64,000 bases of DNA from Bradyrhizobium sp. ARR65 (GTDB taxonomy: Bacteria > Pseudomonadota > Alphaproteobacteria > Rhizobiales > Xanthobacteraceae): NCBI RefSeq assembly GCF_000472385.1, contig NZ_AWZU01000003.1, positions 227,556-291,555 of the forward strand, written 5' to 3'. The notes under the pieces were generated by a model. It ran no database searches. It was not told the DNA's origin and worked only from the letters and a program-made list of their open reading frames with translations. Of the stretch, positions 47,578 to 57,615 are shown one piece after another (positions within the stretch are counted from its first letter, which is position 1; every line of letters begins with the position of its first letter). The position numbers and the translations under genes are program-made.

Positions 47578-48840
47578 GTGAAACAAGAGAGCGAACTCGT
47601 GCACGACAACGACAATTTGACCATCGAGCGTCCGACCTTCGTCACCCATCTCGAATGCTCCATGGAAGGCGACCGCTATCCCGCCGACCAGGTGCACAAT
47701 CTGTCGAAGGCCGGCAAGCCGCTGCTGGTCCGTTACGATCTCGCAGGCGTTAAGAACGCGCTGAGCAAGGATGCGCTCAAGGACCGCCCCGCCGACATGT
47801 GGCGCTATCGCGAGTTGCTGCCGGTGCGCAAATGCGAGGACATCGTCAGCCTCGGGGAGGTGATGACGCCGCTGATCCGCCTGCCAAAACTTGCCAAGAA
47901 ACTCGGCGGCGGCGAGATCATCGTGAAGGATGAGGGACGCCTGCCGACCGGCTCGTTCAAGGCGCGGGGGCTGGTCATGGCAGTATCGATGGGCAAGGCG
48001 CTCGGCATCAAGCACATGGCGATGCCGACCAACGGCAATGCGGGCGCGGCGCTCGCAGCCTACGCTACCGCCTGCGGGATCAAGACTACCATCTTCTGCC
48101 CCGCCGATACGCCGGAGGTGAATGTCAGCGAGATCGAGCTGCAGGGCGCGACGGTCTACCGCGTCAACGGCCTGATCGATGATTGCGGCAAGATCGTCGG
48201 CGAAGGCAAGGCGAACGTCGGCTGGTTCGATACCTCCACCTTGAAAGAGCCATATCGGATCGAAGGCAAGAAGACGATGGGGCTCGAGCTCGCCGAACAG
48301 CTCGGTTGGGATGTGCCAGACGTGATCTTTTACCCGACCGGCGGCGGCACCGGGCTGATCGGCATGTGGAAGGCTTTTGCCGAAATGGAGGCGATCGGCT
48401 TCATCGGTTCAAAGCGCCCGCGGATGGTCGCGGTGCAGGCGGCCGGCTGCGCGCCGATGGTGCGCGCTTTCGAGAACGGCACCGAGCATGCTGCGCGATG
48501 GGAAGATGCGCACACCATCGCCTCTGGAATCCGCGTGCCGCAGGCGATCGGGGATTTTCTGATTCTGCGTGCCGTGCGCGAAAGCAAAGGTTTTGCCATC
48601 GCCGTGAGCGACGAGAAGATTTCCGCCGCGCTCAACGAGGTCGCGCGCCAAGAGGGCCTGCTGTTGTGTCCGGAAGGCGCGGCGACCTACGCCGCCTATC
48701 GGCAGAGCCTTGCCGACGGCCGCGTCAGCAAAAGCGACCGGGTGATGCTGTTCAATTGCGCCACCGGCCTTAAATACCCGCTGCCGCCAGTCACGCGCAC
48801 GCTCGATCGTTTGAAGCCGATCGACTACGCGATGTTCTAA
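47578..48840 (+). CDS. threonine synthase-like PLP enzyme
   Basis: A fold-type II PLP enzyme of up to 420 residues that matches threonine synthases (O-phosphohomoserine to threonine). The start is GTG at 47578 or at 47599. A Cys-containing N-terminal part (VTHLECSMEGDRYPADQVHNL in parts) is typical of the class with LLVRYDL. PLP binds Lys in LPTGSFKARG, with PTNGNAGAALAAYA and the phosphate loop PTGGGTGLIGMWKAF. This class is not the longer thrC near hom; it may be a second isozyme or act on another substrate. Confidence 0.85.
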   Translation: MKQESELVHDNDNLTIERPTFVTHLECSMEGDRYPADQVHNLSKAGKPLLVRYDLAGVKNALSKDALKDRPADMWRYRELLPVRKCEDIVSLGEVMTPLIRLPKLAKKLGGGEIIVKDEGRLPTGSFKARGLVMAVSMGKALGIKHMAMPTNGNAGAALAAYATACGIKTTIFCPADTPEVNVSEIELQGATVYRVNGLIDDCGKIVGEGKANVGWFDTSTLKEPYRIEGKKTMGLELAEQLGWDVPDVIFYPTGGGTGLIGMWKAFAEMEAIGFIGSKRPRMVAVQAAGCAPMVRAFENGTEHAARWEDAHTIASGIRVPQAIGDFLILRAVRESKGFAIAVSDEKISAALNEVARQEGLLLCPEGAATYAAYRQSLADGRVSKSDRVMLFNCATGLKYPLPPVTRTLDRLKPIDYAMF

Positions 48841-48883
48841 GGTGCAATGAGATCAGGTCGAAGCGAACTCCTAACTGCGACCG

Positions 48884-49023
48884 TCACTCTTGAGGTGCTC
48901 GCGAGAGCGAGCCTCGAGGGGCAACGGCCCCGCTTGCAGCAGCCGGGCCGCTCATCCTTCGAGGCTCGCTTCGCGAGCGCCTCCAGCGACAAACGGCGAA
49001 GCCGTTTGCGCGGGGATGACGGG
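48884..49023. repeat. dispersed palindromic repeat, family A copy 2
   Basis: A 140-base copy of the element at 37868-38010, in the same orientation. It contains clear hairpins: GAGGCTCGC-TTC-GCGAGCGCCTC and AAACGGC-GAA-GCCGTTT. It ends in GGGGATGACGGG about 50 bases before the binding-protein gene. Confidence 0.88.
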
Positions 49024-49071
49024 TTAAGATGGGTTTGGAAGAGTTTCTACTGAGTTCGCGGGAGGACGCGG

Positions 49072-50043
49072 ATGGGAAGAGCAGTTTGGGCCACCTTCAT
49101 CGCACTGCTAGCGTTCTGTTGCCCTGCGTCCGCCGACAATTTTCCCTCGCGTCCCATCACCATCGTAGTGCCTTTCTCGGCCGGAGGCCCGTCGGATGCG
49201 ATGGCACGTATTCTCGGCGAGCGCATGAAGCTGACGCTGGGCCAGGCGATCCTGGTCGAGAACGTCACCGGCGCCGGCGGCTCGATCGGGGTGGGGCGCG
49301 CGGTGCATGCTGCGCCGGACGGCTACACGGTCAGCTTCGGCCATCTCGGCACCCATGTCGCCAATGGCGCGATCTACAAGCTCAACTATGACCTCGTGAA
49401 TGATCTTGAGCCGGTGGTGCTGTTGCCAAGCAACCCGATGATCATTGTCAGCAGGAACGCGGTCCCCGCGAAGACGCTGAAGGAGCTGATCGCCTGGCTC
49501 AAGGCACGGCCGACACCCGCCACGGCCGGCACCGCCGGCGCGGGCTCCGGCAGCCATATCGCCGGCCTCTATTTTGAAAGCGCCACTGGCACCAAATTGC
49601 AATATGTGCCGTATCGCGGCACGGGGCCGGCGCTGAACGATCTCGTCGCCGGCCAGATCGACCTGATCGTCGATCAGCTCTCCAACTCCATCAACCAGGT
49701 CCGCGCCGGCACGATACGCGGCTACGCCGTGACCGACGACAAGCGTGCCGAATCGGCGCCGGACATCCCGACCACGGACGAGGCGGGGCTATCAGGCTTC
49801 CACATGACTCTGTGGTCGGGCCTCTGGGTGCCCAAGGGCACGCCAAAGGAGATCGTGGCCAAGCTCAATGCCGCGGCGGTCGATGCCTTGAATGATTCGC
49901 AGGTCCGCAAACAGCTCGAAAATCTCGGGTTGCAGATGCCGCCGACGGATCGGCTCACCCCGGAGGCGCTGGGCGACTGGCAAAAGGCGGAGATCGCCAA
50001 GTGGTGGCCGATGATCAAGGCCGCCAATGTGAAGGTCGATTAG
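49072..50043 (+). CDS. tripartite tricarboxylate transporter substrate-binding protein (Bug family)
   Basis: A 323-residue periplasmic binding protein. It has a signal peptide (AVWATFIALLAFCCPASA) and the Bug start DNFPSRPITIVVPFSAGGPSDAMARIL, where carboxylate ligands bind; also GAGSGSHIAGLYF and VPYRGTGPALNDLVAGQID. Bug proteins bind carboxylates, amino acids or nicotinate for TctAB-type carriers. No membrane components are adjacent, which is common in the family, so the partner and ligand are unknown. A GGGAGG stretch precedes the ATG. Confidence 0.92.
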   Translation: MGRAVWATFIALLAFCCPASADNFPSRPITIVVPFSAGGPSDAMARILGERMKLTLGQAILVENVTGAGGSIGVGRAVHAAPDGYTVSFGHLGTHVANGAIYKLNYDLVNDLEPVVLLPSNPMIIVSRNAVPAKTLKELIAWLKARPTPATAGTAGAGSGSHIAGLYFESATGTKLQYVPYRGTGPALNDLVAGQIDLIVDQLSNSINQVRAGTIRGYAVTDDKRAESAPDIPTTDEAGLSGFHMTLWSGLWVPKGTPKEIVAKLNAAAVDALNDSQVRKQLENLGLQMPPTDRLTPEALGDWQKAEIAKWWPMIKAANVKVD

Positions 50044-50299
50044 CCGCCTCTCGCGGCGGGATAGTTAAGAAAATCGTTGCTGCGGCGCTACGATTGTTGC
50101 GATCTCGCAACAGCGAGAGGAACATTTGGCTCACGCCGCAGTCTACTCTTGCCTGCGCCGCTTTTTGGCCACACCCCTTCGTGAAATGATGACTTTGTAG
50201 GCTGTTGGCCAAAACGTCTACAGGCGAAGGAAGGCCCTCGATGTCCGGGGTGTCCTTTTTCCGGGTCCGACAAGATTGGCCGGGGAAGCGGACTTCGCG

Positions 50300-52024
50300 A
50301 TGGACGCCAACACCAATCTCAAGAACAGGCTTCCGAGCCGTCATGTGACGGAGGGGCCCGAGAGGGCACCGCATCGCTCTTATCTCTACGCGATGGGGTT
50401 GACCACCGCGCAAATTCACCAGCCTTTCGTAGGTGTTGCCTCCTGCTGGAATGAAGCCGCGCCCTGCAACATCGCTCTGATGCGGCAGGCCCAGGCGGTG
50501 AAGAAGGGGGTGGCGCACGGCGGCGGCACCCCGCGCGAGTTCTGCACCATCACAGTCACCGACGGCATTGCGATGGGCCACGACGGCATGCGCTCGTCGC
50601 TGCCGTCACGCGAATGCATCGCCGATTCGGTCGAACTGACCGTCCGCGGCCATGCCTATGACGCGCTGGTCGGCCTTGCCGGCTGCGACAAATCGCTCCC
50701 GGGCATGATGATGGCGATGGTTCGGCTCAACGTGCCCTCGATCTTCATCTATGGCGGCTCGATCCTGCCGGGCAATTTCCGTGGCCAACAGGTCACAGTG
50801 CAGGACATGTTCGAGGCGGTCGGCAAGCACTCGGTCGGTGCGATGTCCGACGCCGATCTCGACGAGATCGAGCGTGTGGCCTGCCCTTCGGCGGGCGCCT
50901 GCGGAGCGCAATTCACCGCCAACACCATGGCGACCGTTTCCGAGGCGATCGGCTTGGCGCTGCCGTACTCGGCCGGCGCACCGGCCCCGTACGAGATTCG
51001 TGATTCCTTCTGCATGGCCGCCGGCGAAAAGGTGATGGAGCTGATCGCGGCCAACATCCGGCCGCGCGACATCGTGACGCGCAAGTCGCTGGAAAATGCT
51101 GCGGCCGTTGTCGCAGCATCCGGCGGGTCGACCAATGCTGCGTTGCACCTGCCGGCAATCGCGCATGAGGCGGGCATCAAGTTCGACCTGTTCGACGTCG
51201 CCGAAATCTTCAAAAAGACACCATATGTCGCCGATTTGAAGCCGGGTGGTCGTTATGTCGCCAAAGACCTATTCGAAGCTGGCGGCATACCGCTTCTGAT
51301 GAAAACGTTGCTCGATAACGGCTTCCTGCACGGCGATTGCTTGACCGTCACGGGCCGCACGATCGCCGAAAATCTCAAAAGCGTAAAATGGAACCCGCAC
51401 CAGGATGTGGTGCGGCCAGCCGACAACCCGATCACCGTCACTGGCGGGGTGGTTGGGCTGAAGGGCAACCTTGCGCCAGAAGGTGCGATCGTGAAGGTCG
51501 CGGGCATGTCGAATTTGCGTTTCACCGGACCGGCCCGGTGTTTCGACCGCGAGGAGGACGCCTTCGAGGCCGTCCAGAAGCGCACCTACAAGGAAGGCGA
51601 CGTCATCGTCATCCGCTATGAGGGGCCGCGCGGCGGTCCCGGCATGCGCGAAATGCTGCAGACCACTGCGGCGCTCACCGGACAGGGCATGGGCGGCAAG
51701 ATCGCCCTGATCACCGACGGCCGGTTCTCCGGCGCAACGCGCGGCTTCTGCATCGGCCATGTCGGGCCGGAAGCCGCGGTCGGCGGACCGATCGCATTGT
51801 TGCAGGACGGCGACATCATCGAGATCGACGCGGTCGCCGGGACTCTTAACGTGAAATTGACCGACGCGGAATTGACCGAGCGCAAAACCAAATGGCGGTC
51901 TCGTGAGACCAACCATACATCAGGTGCTCTCTGGAAATACGCGCAGCAGGTCGGGCCAGCGGTCGGCGGGGCCGTGACCCATCCGGGTGCAGCGCATGAG
52001 AAGCAGTGTTATGCGGACATCTAG
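50300..52024 (+). CDS. ilvD: dihydroxy-acid dehydratase IlvD
   Basis: Dehydrates 2,3-dihydroxy-3-methyl acids in isoleucine and valine synthesis. The 574-residue enzyme begins [20 protein letters not shown]; an upstream frame extension to 50276 is less likely. Likely [2Fe-2S] ligands are Cys56 in NEAAPCN, Cys129 in GCDKSLPG and Cys201 in [24 protein letters not shown] and [21 protein letters not shown] are standard. Sugar-acid dehydratases share the family, but the length and motifs favour IlvD. The 3' end overlaps the next gene by up to 29 bases. Confidence 0.93.
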   Translation: MDANTNLKNRLPSRHVTEGPERAPHRSYLYAMGLTTAQIHQPFVGVASCWNEAAPCNIALMRQAQAVKKGVAHGGGTPREFCTITVTDGIAMGHDGMRSSLPSRECIADSVELTVRGHAYDALVGLAGCDKSLPGMMMAMVRLNVPSIFIYGGSILPGNFRGQQVTVQDMFEAVGKHSVGAMSDADLDEIERVACPSAGACGAQFTANTMATVSEAIGLALPYSAGAPAPYEIRDSFCMAAGEKVMELIAANIRPRDIVTRKSLENAAAVVAASGGSTNAALHLPAIAHEAGIKFDLFDVAEIFKKTPYVADLKPGGRYVAKDLFEAGGIPLLMKTLLDNGFLHGDCLTVTGRTIAENLKSVKWNPHQDVVRPADNPITVTGGVVGLKGNLAPEGAIVKVAGMSNLRFTGPARCFDREEDAFEAVQKRTYKEGDVIVIRYEGPRGGPGMREMLQTTAALTGQGMGGKIALITDGRFSGATRGFCIGHVGPEAAVGGPIALLQDGDIIEIDAVAGTLNVKLTDAELTERKTKWRSRETNHTSGALWKYAQQVGPAVGGAVTHPGAAHEKQCYADI

Positions 52025-52841
52025 GCGTATCATTGTTGCGTTGCTGTTGGGTGCGTCTTCCGTCGCCACCGCGGCGTTCGCCTTTGATGGCGCGCCGGTC
52101 AACCAGGATGCCACGATCCCCGTCGCGTCAGCCCAGTCTGGGAGCGCAGCCAGCGCCTTGAGCCTGAAGAAAGGGGCGCAGGCAGCGGTTACGCAGGACA
52201 CCTCGTTGACTGCGCTGCAATATGCCGCCGAGGGCGGGCATCCCGTCGCGCAGTGGAAGCTGGGGCGGATGTACGCCAATGGCGACGGCGTCGCTCAAGA
52301 TGATGTGCGCGCTTTCGAATATTTCAGCCGTATCGCCAATGAGCATGCCGAGGACAGCCCGTCGGCGCCGCAAGCCTCGATCGTCGCCAACGCCTTCGTC
52401 GCGCTCGGGCGCTATTATCTGAACGGCATTCCCAATTCCAAGGTGAAGCCGGATCCGGAGCGGGCGCGGGAGATGTTCTCCTATGCGGCGTCCTATTTCG
52501 GCAATGCGGATGCGCAGTACGATCTCGCTCGGCTCTATCTGAAGGCGCCGGACGCCACGCCGGATAATTTCCGCTACGGCGCGCGCTGGCTCGGGCTGGC
52601 CGCGCAGAAGGGCCAGCACGAGGCGCAGGCGCTGCTCGGTCAGATGCTGTTCAACGGCGACCGCCTGCCGCGCCAGGCTGCGCGCGGGCTGATGTGGCTC
52701 ACCCTGGCGCGTGACAGCGCCGGTCCGGACGAGACCTGGATCAAGGAAAGCTACAACCGCGCCTTCGCCAAAGCCTCCGACAACGACCGCGCCATGGCGC
52801 TGCAGATGCTCGAGCACTGGGTGCAGGGCAAGCGGGATTAG
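51996..52841 (+). CDS. ExoR-like periplasmic Sel1-repeat protein
   Basis: A 281-residue protein with a signal peptide ([18 protein letters not shown]) and Sel1-like repeats: [72 protein letters not shown] and [21 protein letters not shown] (each in parts). Order and spacing match ExoR, the periplasmic inhibitor of the ExoS-ChvI system that controls exopolysaccharide and motility in rhizobia. The start overlaps the ilvD end; GTG 51987 and ATG 52011 are alternatives. Regulatory function is inferred from similarity. Confidence 0.83.
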   Translation: MRSSVMRTSRRIIVALLLGASSVATAAFAFDGAPVNQDATIPVASAQSGSAASALSLKKGAQAAVTQDTSLTALQYAAEGGHPVAQWKLGRMYANGDGVAQDDVRAFEYFSRIANEHAEDSPSAPQASIVANAFVALGRYYLNGIPNSKVKPDPERAREMFSYAASYFGNADAQYDLARLYLKAPDATPDNFRYGARWLGLAAQKGQHEAQALLGQMLFNGDRLPRQAARGLMWLTLARDSAGPDETWIKESYNRAFAKASDNDRAMALQMLEHWVQGKRD

Positions 52842-52970
52842 GTTGGATCGGGTAGGGTGGGCTGAGCGGGAGGGAAACCCACCACTTACGGACGGGCGGC
52901 ACACGACCCGTTACAGGGCGTCCACTCCGCTAGCCAGCCTGGGCTTTGAAAGTAACGCGTCAGGGCTGCC

Positions 52971-53762
52971 TCACGCCTTCTCCAAATCAAAATCCGCCCA
53001 CACCGGCACGTGGTCCGACGGCTTCTCCCAGCCGCGCACATAACTGTCGATCCCGACGTCGATTAGGCGGTCGCTGGCCTGCGGGGAGAGGAGCAAATGG
53101 TCGATGCGCAGGCCCCAGTTCTTCTGCCAGCAGCCGGCCTGGTAGTCCCAGAAGGTGTATTGACCCGGTGCGTCGGTGACCGCGCGCACCGCGTCGGTCA
53201 GCCCGAGCCCGAGCAGCGACTGGAAGGCTTCGCGGGTGGTGGGACGGAAGAGGGCGTCATTGACCCAGTTGGCGGGGTTGTAGACGTCGCTTGCCGTCGG
53301 GATGACGTTAAAGTCGCCTGCGAGCACCAGCGGCTCCTCGGTCTTCAGCCGCTCCCTCGAATACTCAAGAAGCCGCGACATCCATTTGAGCTTGTACGGG
53401 TATTTGTCGCTGTCAGGAGGATTTCCATTAGGCAGGTAAAGGCAGGCGATGCGCACCACGCCGTGCTTGAGCGTCACCACGCCTTCGAGAAAGCGGGCAT
53501 GGGCGTCCTCGTCGTCGCCGGCGAGCCCCGATTTCGTTTCGTCGAACGGCAGCTTCGACAGCAGCGCCACGCCATTGAAGGTCTTCTGCCCGTGCGTGAC
53601 CACGTTGTAGCCGAGCGCCTCGATCTCGAGCCGCGGAAAGGCCTCGTCGGTGCACTTGATTTCCTGCAGGCAGACAATGTCGGGCTCGCACTCCTTCAAC
53701 CAGGTCATGAGGTGTTCGATCCTCTGCCTGATCGAATTGACGTTCCAGGTGGCGATGCGCAT
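52971..53762 (-). CDS. xthA: exodeoxyribonuclease III XthA
   Basis: An AP endonuclease and 3'-5' exonuclease for base-excision repair. The 263-residue protein starts MRIATWNVNSIRQRIEHL (the frame is open upstream but family similarity starts here) and has CLQEIKC with the metal-binding Glu, LYLPNGNP with the catalytic Tyr, LAGDFNVIP, the WGLRIDHLL segment and the final His in SDHVPVWADF. Full length. It is convergent with the ExoR-like gene. Confidence 0.96.
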   Translation of the reverse strand: MRIATWNVNSIRQRIEHLMTWLKECEPDIVCLQEIKCTDEAFPRLEIEALGYNVVTHGQKTFNGVALLSKLPFDETKSGLAGDDEDAHARFLEGVVTLKHGVVRIACLYLPNGNPPDSDKYPYKLKWMSRLLEYSRERLKTEEPLVLAGDFNVIPTASDVYNPANWVNDALFRPTTREAFQSLLGLGLTDAVRAVTDAPGQYTFWDYQAGCWQKNWGLRIDHLLLSPQASDRLIDVGIDSYVRGWEKPSDHVPVWADFDLEKA

Positions 53763-53817
53763 GCAATAGGACCCGGCTGTTGGAAAGAGCTGGAAGTTGA
53801 AGCGAAGGACGAATTTC

Positions 53818-53999
53818 ACCTCTCCCCAGCGGGGAGAGGTCGGATCGCGTCGGCGATCCGGGTGAGGGGCCGCCGCTCGCTCGACGGACCTTACCCTGAT
53901 CGCATCGTTCGATGCGACACAGCCGAAGCTTCGCTTCGCGTTCTCAGTACTAAGAACGCCGCCGAAAGGCGGCCTATGCCTCTCCGGTTCGCGAGAGGT
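53818..53999. repeat. dispersed palindromic repeat, family C
   Basis: A chain of hairpins: CCTCTCCCC-AGC-GGGGAGAGG (53819-53839), CGGATCGC-GTCG-GCGATCCG (53841-53860), further short palindromes (CGATCGTTCG-like GATGCGACA area, AGCTTCGCTT) and CCTCTC ... GAGAGG at the right end. The outer sequences are inverted relative to each other. It lies between xthA and erpA, both on the minus strand. Confidence 0.75.
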
Positions 54000-54038
54000 G
54001 AACGATGCCGCGACGGGTCAGGTGTATAACCAAAATCG

Positions 54039-54368
54039 TCAGATCGAGAAACTGGTGCCGCAGCCGCAGGAGGCGGTGGCGTTGGGGTTGTTCACCCGAA
54101 ACGACGCGCCGATCAGGTCGTCGACGAAGTCGACTTCCGAGCCCGCCAGAAAAGGCGCTGAGGCCGAATCGACCAGCACCACCGCATTATCGCGCTCGAT
54201 CACGAGGTCGTCGTCCGCCTTGGCGCGGTCGACGTCGAATTTATATTGGAATCCGGAGCAGCCGCCACCTTCCACCGAGATGCGCAGCATGGCGCCACCG
54301 CCTTCGCTCTTGAGGATTTCACCGATGCGGCGGGCGGCCCGCTCGCTGATGGTCACGGCTGCTGTCAT
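54039..54368 (-). CDS. erpA: iron-sulfur cluster insertion protein ErpA/IscA-like
   Basis: A 109-residue A-type carrier that hands Fe-S clusters to target proteins. The three conserved cysteines are Cys37 (GGGCSGFQY), Cys101 and Cys103 (CGCGTSF). The spacing and SFRVNNPNA segment favour ErpA over IscA. It is divergent from dgt across 130 bases. One reason for its need nearby is ilvD, though they are not linked in transcription. Confidence 0.93.
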   Translation of the reverse strand: MTAAVTISERAARRIGEILKSEGGGAMLRISVEGGGCSGFQYKFDVDRAKADDDLVIERDNAVVLVDSASAPFLAGSEVDFVDDLIGASFRVNNPNATASCGCGTSFSI

Positions 54369-54498
54369 CTTCGGGTCTCTCTAAGTCTTATGCGGAGCTC
54401 GCTCCGGCGAAGCGTCATCGCCAATTCATTGGTATCCGACGCCCGAGATAGTTAAGTACAGAGCCTTAAGGAATCAAATGGATAGGGACTAAATACCC

Positions 54499-55707
54499 GT
54501 GTCGGTCGGAATGGCTGCCCCTCGTGCGCCCTATGCCTGCGACCCCGATCGGTCCCGCGGCCGGCTGTTTGCGGAGCCGCCGAGCCGGACCCGCAGCCCG
54601 TTCCGCAGGGATTGCGACCGGGTCATTCATTCCAACGCCTTCCGCCGCCTGAAGCATAAAACCCAGGTTTTCGTGTTCCACGAGGGCGATCATTATCGCA
54701 CCCGGCTCACCCATTCCCTGGAAGTGGCGCAGATCGCCCGGGCGCTCGCCCGTCAACTTGGCCTGGACGAGGACCTGACCGAGGCCTTGGCGCTGGCCCA
54801 TGATCTCGGACATCCGCCGTTCGGACACGCCGGCGAGCGGGCGCTGGATGCGTGCCTGAAGGCGCATGGCGGCTTCGACCATAACGCCCAGTCGCTGCGG
54901 GTCGTCACCGCGCTGGAGCATCGTTATCCGAGCTTCGATGGGCTCAACCTGACCTGGGAAATGTTGGAAGGTGTCGTCAAGCACAATGGTCCGCTGACGG
55001 CGCGCGACGGCACCCCGGTCGGCTGCTACGCCGAGCGCGGCGTGCCTGTCGGCATCTCTGATTTCGTCGAAACCTTCGACCTCGAGCTCTGGACTTTTGC
55101 CTCGCTGGAGGCGCAGGCGGCGGCGATTGCCGACGACATTGCCTATGATGCCCATGATATCGACGACGGCTTGCGCGCCGGGCTGTTTGCCGTCGATGAT
55201 CTCAAGGTGATGCCGGTCGCGGAGCGCATGATTGCGGCAATCGACGGAAAATATCCTGGTCTCGACAGCGACAGGCGGGGCGCGGAGTTCGTGCGTGAGC
55301 TGATCTCCTACCTGATCAGCGCGGTCGCGGCGGAGACGCTGCGGCAGCTCTCGCTGGTGCGGCCGCAGTCGGTCGAAGAGGTGCGCAATGCCGGTCAGCA
55401 GCTCATGCTGTTTCCGCCTGATGTCGCCGAGACCGAGGCGGGCATCAAGGCGTTCCTGAAAGTGCACATGTACCGGCATGAGCGCGTCATGAGCATCATG
55501 AAGGATGCCGAGCAGATCATCTTTGATCTCTTTGCCCGCTATGAGCGCAGTCCCACAGATATGCCTGATGAATGGCGGGAGGGTACCGAGCAGGCCGCCG
55601 GGGCGGCGCGGGCGCGGCGGATCGGCAATTTCATCGCCGGAATGACCGACCGTTTCGCGCTCATGGAGCATCAAAGGCTTTTTGACTCGACCCCGGATTT
55701 GCGTTAG
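54499..55707 (+). CDS. dgt: dGTPase-like dNTP triphosphohydrolase
   Basis: An HD-domain enzyme that removes triphosphate from dNTPs. The 402-residue protein has [24 protein letters not shown], the metal ligands His72, His101-Asp102 ([15 protein letters not shown]) and an Asp further on ([15 protein letters not shown]). It belongs to the shorter dGTPase-like class found in most bacteria rather than the E. coli Dgt length. It is followed by argS after nine bases, as usual in Alphaproteobacteria. Confidence 0.95.
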   Translation: MSVGMAAPRAPYACDPDRSRGRLFAEPPSRTRSPFRRDCDRVIHSNAFRRLKHKTQVFVFHEGDHYRTRLTHSLEVAQIARALARQLGLDEDLTEALALAHDLGHPPFGHAGERALDACLKAHGGFDHNAQSLRVVTALEHRYPSFDGLNLTWEMLEGVVKHNGPLTARDGTPVGCYAERGVPVGISDFVETFDLELWTFASLEAQAAAIADDIAYDAHDIDDGLRAGLFAVDDLKVMPVAERMIAAIDGKYPGLDSDRRGAEFVRELISYLISAVAAETLRQLSLVRPQSVEEVRNAGQQLMLFPPDVAETEAGIKAFLKVHMYRHERVMSIMKDAEQIIFDLFARYERSPTDMPDEWREGTEQAAGAARARRIGNFIAGMTDRFALMEHQRLFDSTPDLR

Positions 55708-55716
55708 GCGGCGGCC

Positions 55717-57510
55717 ATGGCCGATCAGCCCACCTCACTCCATCTTTTCGCGGACGTGCTCGCGCGCGTGTACGCGATTTGCGCTGCCTTGGCCAAGGAA
55801 GGCCATTGGCCGGAGACAACGGATTTTTCCCGCGTGGTCGTGGAACCGCCGCGCGAGGCGAGTCATGGCGACATGGCCACCAATGCCGCGATGGTGCTGG
55901 CCAAGGAAGCCAAGGCAAAGCCGCGCGATCTCGCCGAGGCGATCGCGGCGCGGCTGCGCGAGGACGCACTGATCGCCAAGGTCGCTATCGCCGGGCCCGG
56001 CTTCATCAATATCACACTGAAACCGCAGGCCTGGGCCGATGCCCTGCGCGCGGTGCTGCGGGAAGGTGAGGCCTATGGCCGTAGCCCTGCGGGAGCTGCC
56101 GCCAAGGTCAATGTGGAATACGTCTCGGCCAACCCGACGGGGCCGATGCATGTCGGCCATTGCCGGGGCGCGGTGTTCGGCGATGCGCTGTGCAATTTGC
56201 TGCAGTTCGCCGGCCGCGACGTCACGCGCGAATATTACATCAACGACGCCGGTGCGCAGGTCGATGTGCTCGCCCGCTCGGCTTACCTGCGCTATCGCGA
56301 GGCGCTGGGCGAGGACATCGGCGCCATCCCCGAGGGGCTCTATCCCGGCGATTATCTGAAGCCGGTGGGGCAGGCCTTGGCGGCCGAATATGGCGAGCGC
56401 TTGCGTGCTATGCCGGAAGCGCAGTGGTTGCCGGTCGTGCGCGACAAGGCGATCGCGATGATGATGGACGAGATCAAGGGCGATCTCGCCGCGCTCAACA
56501 TTCATCACGATGTCTTTTTCTCCGAGCGTTCGCTGATCGAGGACGGCAACAACAAGGTCGCCGAAACCATCGATTTCCTGCGCACGCGCGGCGACGTCTA
56601 TGTCGGCCGCCTGCCGCCGCCGAAGGGCGCCCCGGTGGAGGATTGGGAAGATCGCGAACAGCTTCTGTTCCGCGCCACTGCCTTTGGCGATGACGTCGAT
56701 CGTCCGCTGATCAAGTCGGACGGCTCCTACACCTATTTCGCTTCCGACATCGCCAACCACAAGAACAAGTTCGATCGCGGCTTTGCCGATCTGATCGACG
56801 TGTTCGGCGCCGATCACGGCGGCTACATCAAGCGCATGCAGGCGGCCGTGAAGGCGGTCACTGCGGGCCAGGCCGTGCTCGACGTGAAGATCGTGCAGCT
56901 CGTCAAGCTCTTGCGCAACGGCGAGCCGGTGAAGATGTCGAAACGATCAGGCGATTTTGTCACCTTGCGCGAAGTGGTCGATGAGGTCGGCCGGGATGCC
57001 GTCCGCTTCATGATGCTCTACCGCAAGAATGACGCGGTGCTGGATTTCGACCTCGCCAAGGTCATCGAGCAGTCAAAGGACAATCCCGTCTTCTACGTGC
57101 AGTACGGACACGCGCGCGGACATTCGGTGTTCCGGAAAGCGCGCGAGGTCGTGCCCGATCTGCCCGAGGAGACGGCCGCCCGGGTCACCTATCTCGCTGG
57201 GGCCCCGATCGAGCGGCTGACCGACCCCGCCGAGTTGGATCTCCTAAAGCGCCTCGCGCTGTTCCCGCGGATCATCGAGGGGGCGGCGGCCGCGCATGAG
57301 CCGCACCGGATCGCCTTTTACCTGTACGATCTCGCCAGCGAACTCCACGCGCTCTGGAACAAAGGGCATGATTTGCCCTATTTACGCTTCATTATCTCTG
57401 ATGATCCAGAGTTGACCAAGGCACGGCTGGCCATGGTCCAGGGCGTCGTATCGGTTTTGGCATCAGGGCTCGCCATTCTGGGCGTCCATGCTCCGGACGA
57501 AATGCGGTAG
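55717..57510 (+). CDS. argS: arginyl-tRNA synthetase ArgS
   Basis: Charges tRNA-Arg. The 597-residue class I enzyme has an N-terminal Add-1 domain, the HIGH-type HVGH at 145-148 in [29 protein letters not shown], the KMSKS-type [12 protein letters not shown] and a DALR anticodon-binding domain ([27 protein letters not shown] in parts). The length is standard. Co-transcribed with dgt. Confidence 0.97.
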   Translation: MADQPTSLHLFADVLARVYAICAALAKEGHWPETTDFSRVVVEPPREASHGDMATNAAMVLAKEAKAKPRDLAEAIAARLREDALIAKVAIAGPGFINITLKPQAWADALRAVLREGEAYGRSPAGAAAKVNVEYVSANPTGPMHVGHCRGAVFGDALCNLLQFAGRDVTREYYINDAGAQVDVLARSAYLRYREALGEDIGAIPEGLYPGDYLKPVGQALAAEYGERLRAMPEAQWLPVVRDKAIAMMMDEIKGDLAALNIHHDVFFSERSLIEDGNNKVAETIDFLRTRGDVYVGRLPPPKGAPVEDWEDREQLLFRATAFGDDVDRPLIKSDGSYTYFASDIANHKNKFDRGFADLIDVFGADHGGYIKRMQAAVKAVTAGQAVLDVKIVQLVKLLRNGEPVKMSKRSGDFVTLREVVDEVGRDAVRFMMLYRKNDAVLDFDLAKVIEQSKDNPVFYVQYGHARGHSVFRKAREVVPDLPEETAARVTYLAGAPIERLTDPAELDLLKRLALFPRIIEGAAAAHEPHRIAFYLYDLASELHALWNKGHDLPYLRFIISDDPELTKARLAMVQGVVSVLASGLAILGVHAPDEMR

Positions 57511-57615
57511 TCTGGGTTAGTTTGTTGCCTATCTGTAGTTGGCGTGTGGGCGCACCCCGGCAGAGCTGGTTTAGCATTGAAGCGAAGCGGGGCGGCTTTC
57601 TCTAAAGGCATCACG

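Noticed and set aside
50044..50299. Leader-peptide attenuator for ilvD
   Set aside because: Small hairpins are present (for example GTTGCG-ATCT-CGCAAC at 50096-50111), but no leader frame with a run of Ile, Val or Leu codons and no terminator with T tract was found.
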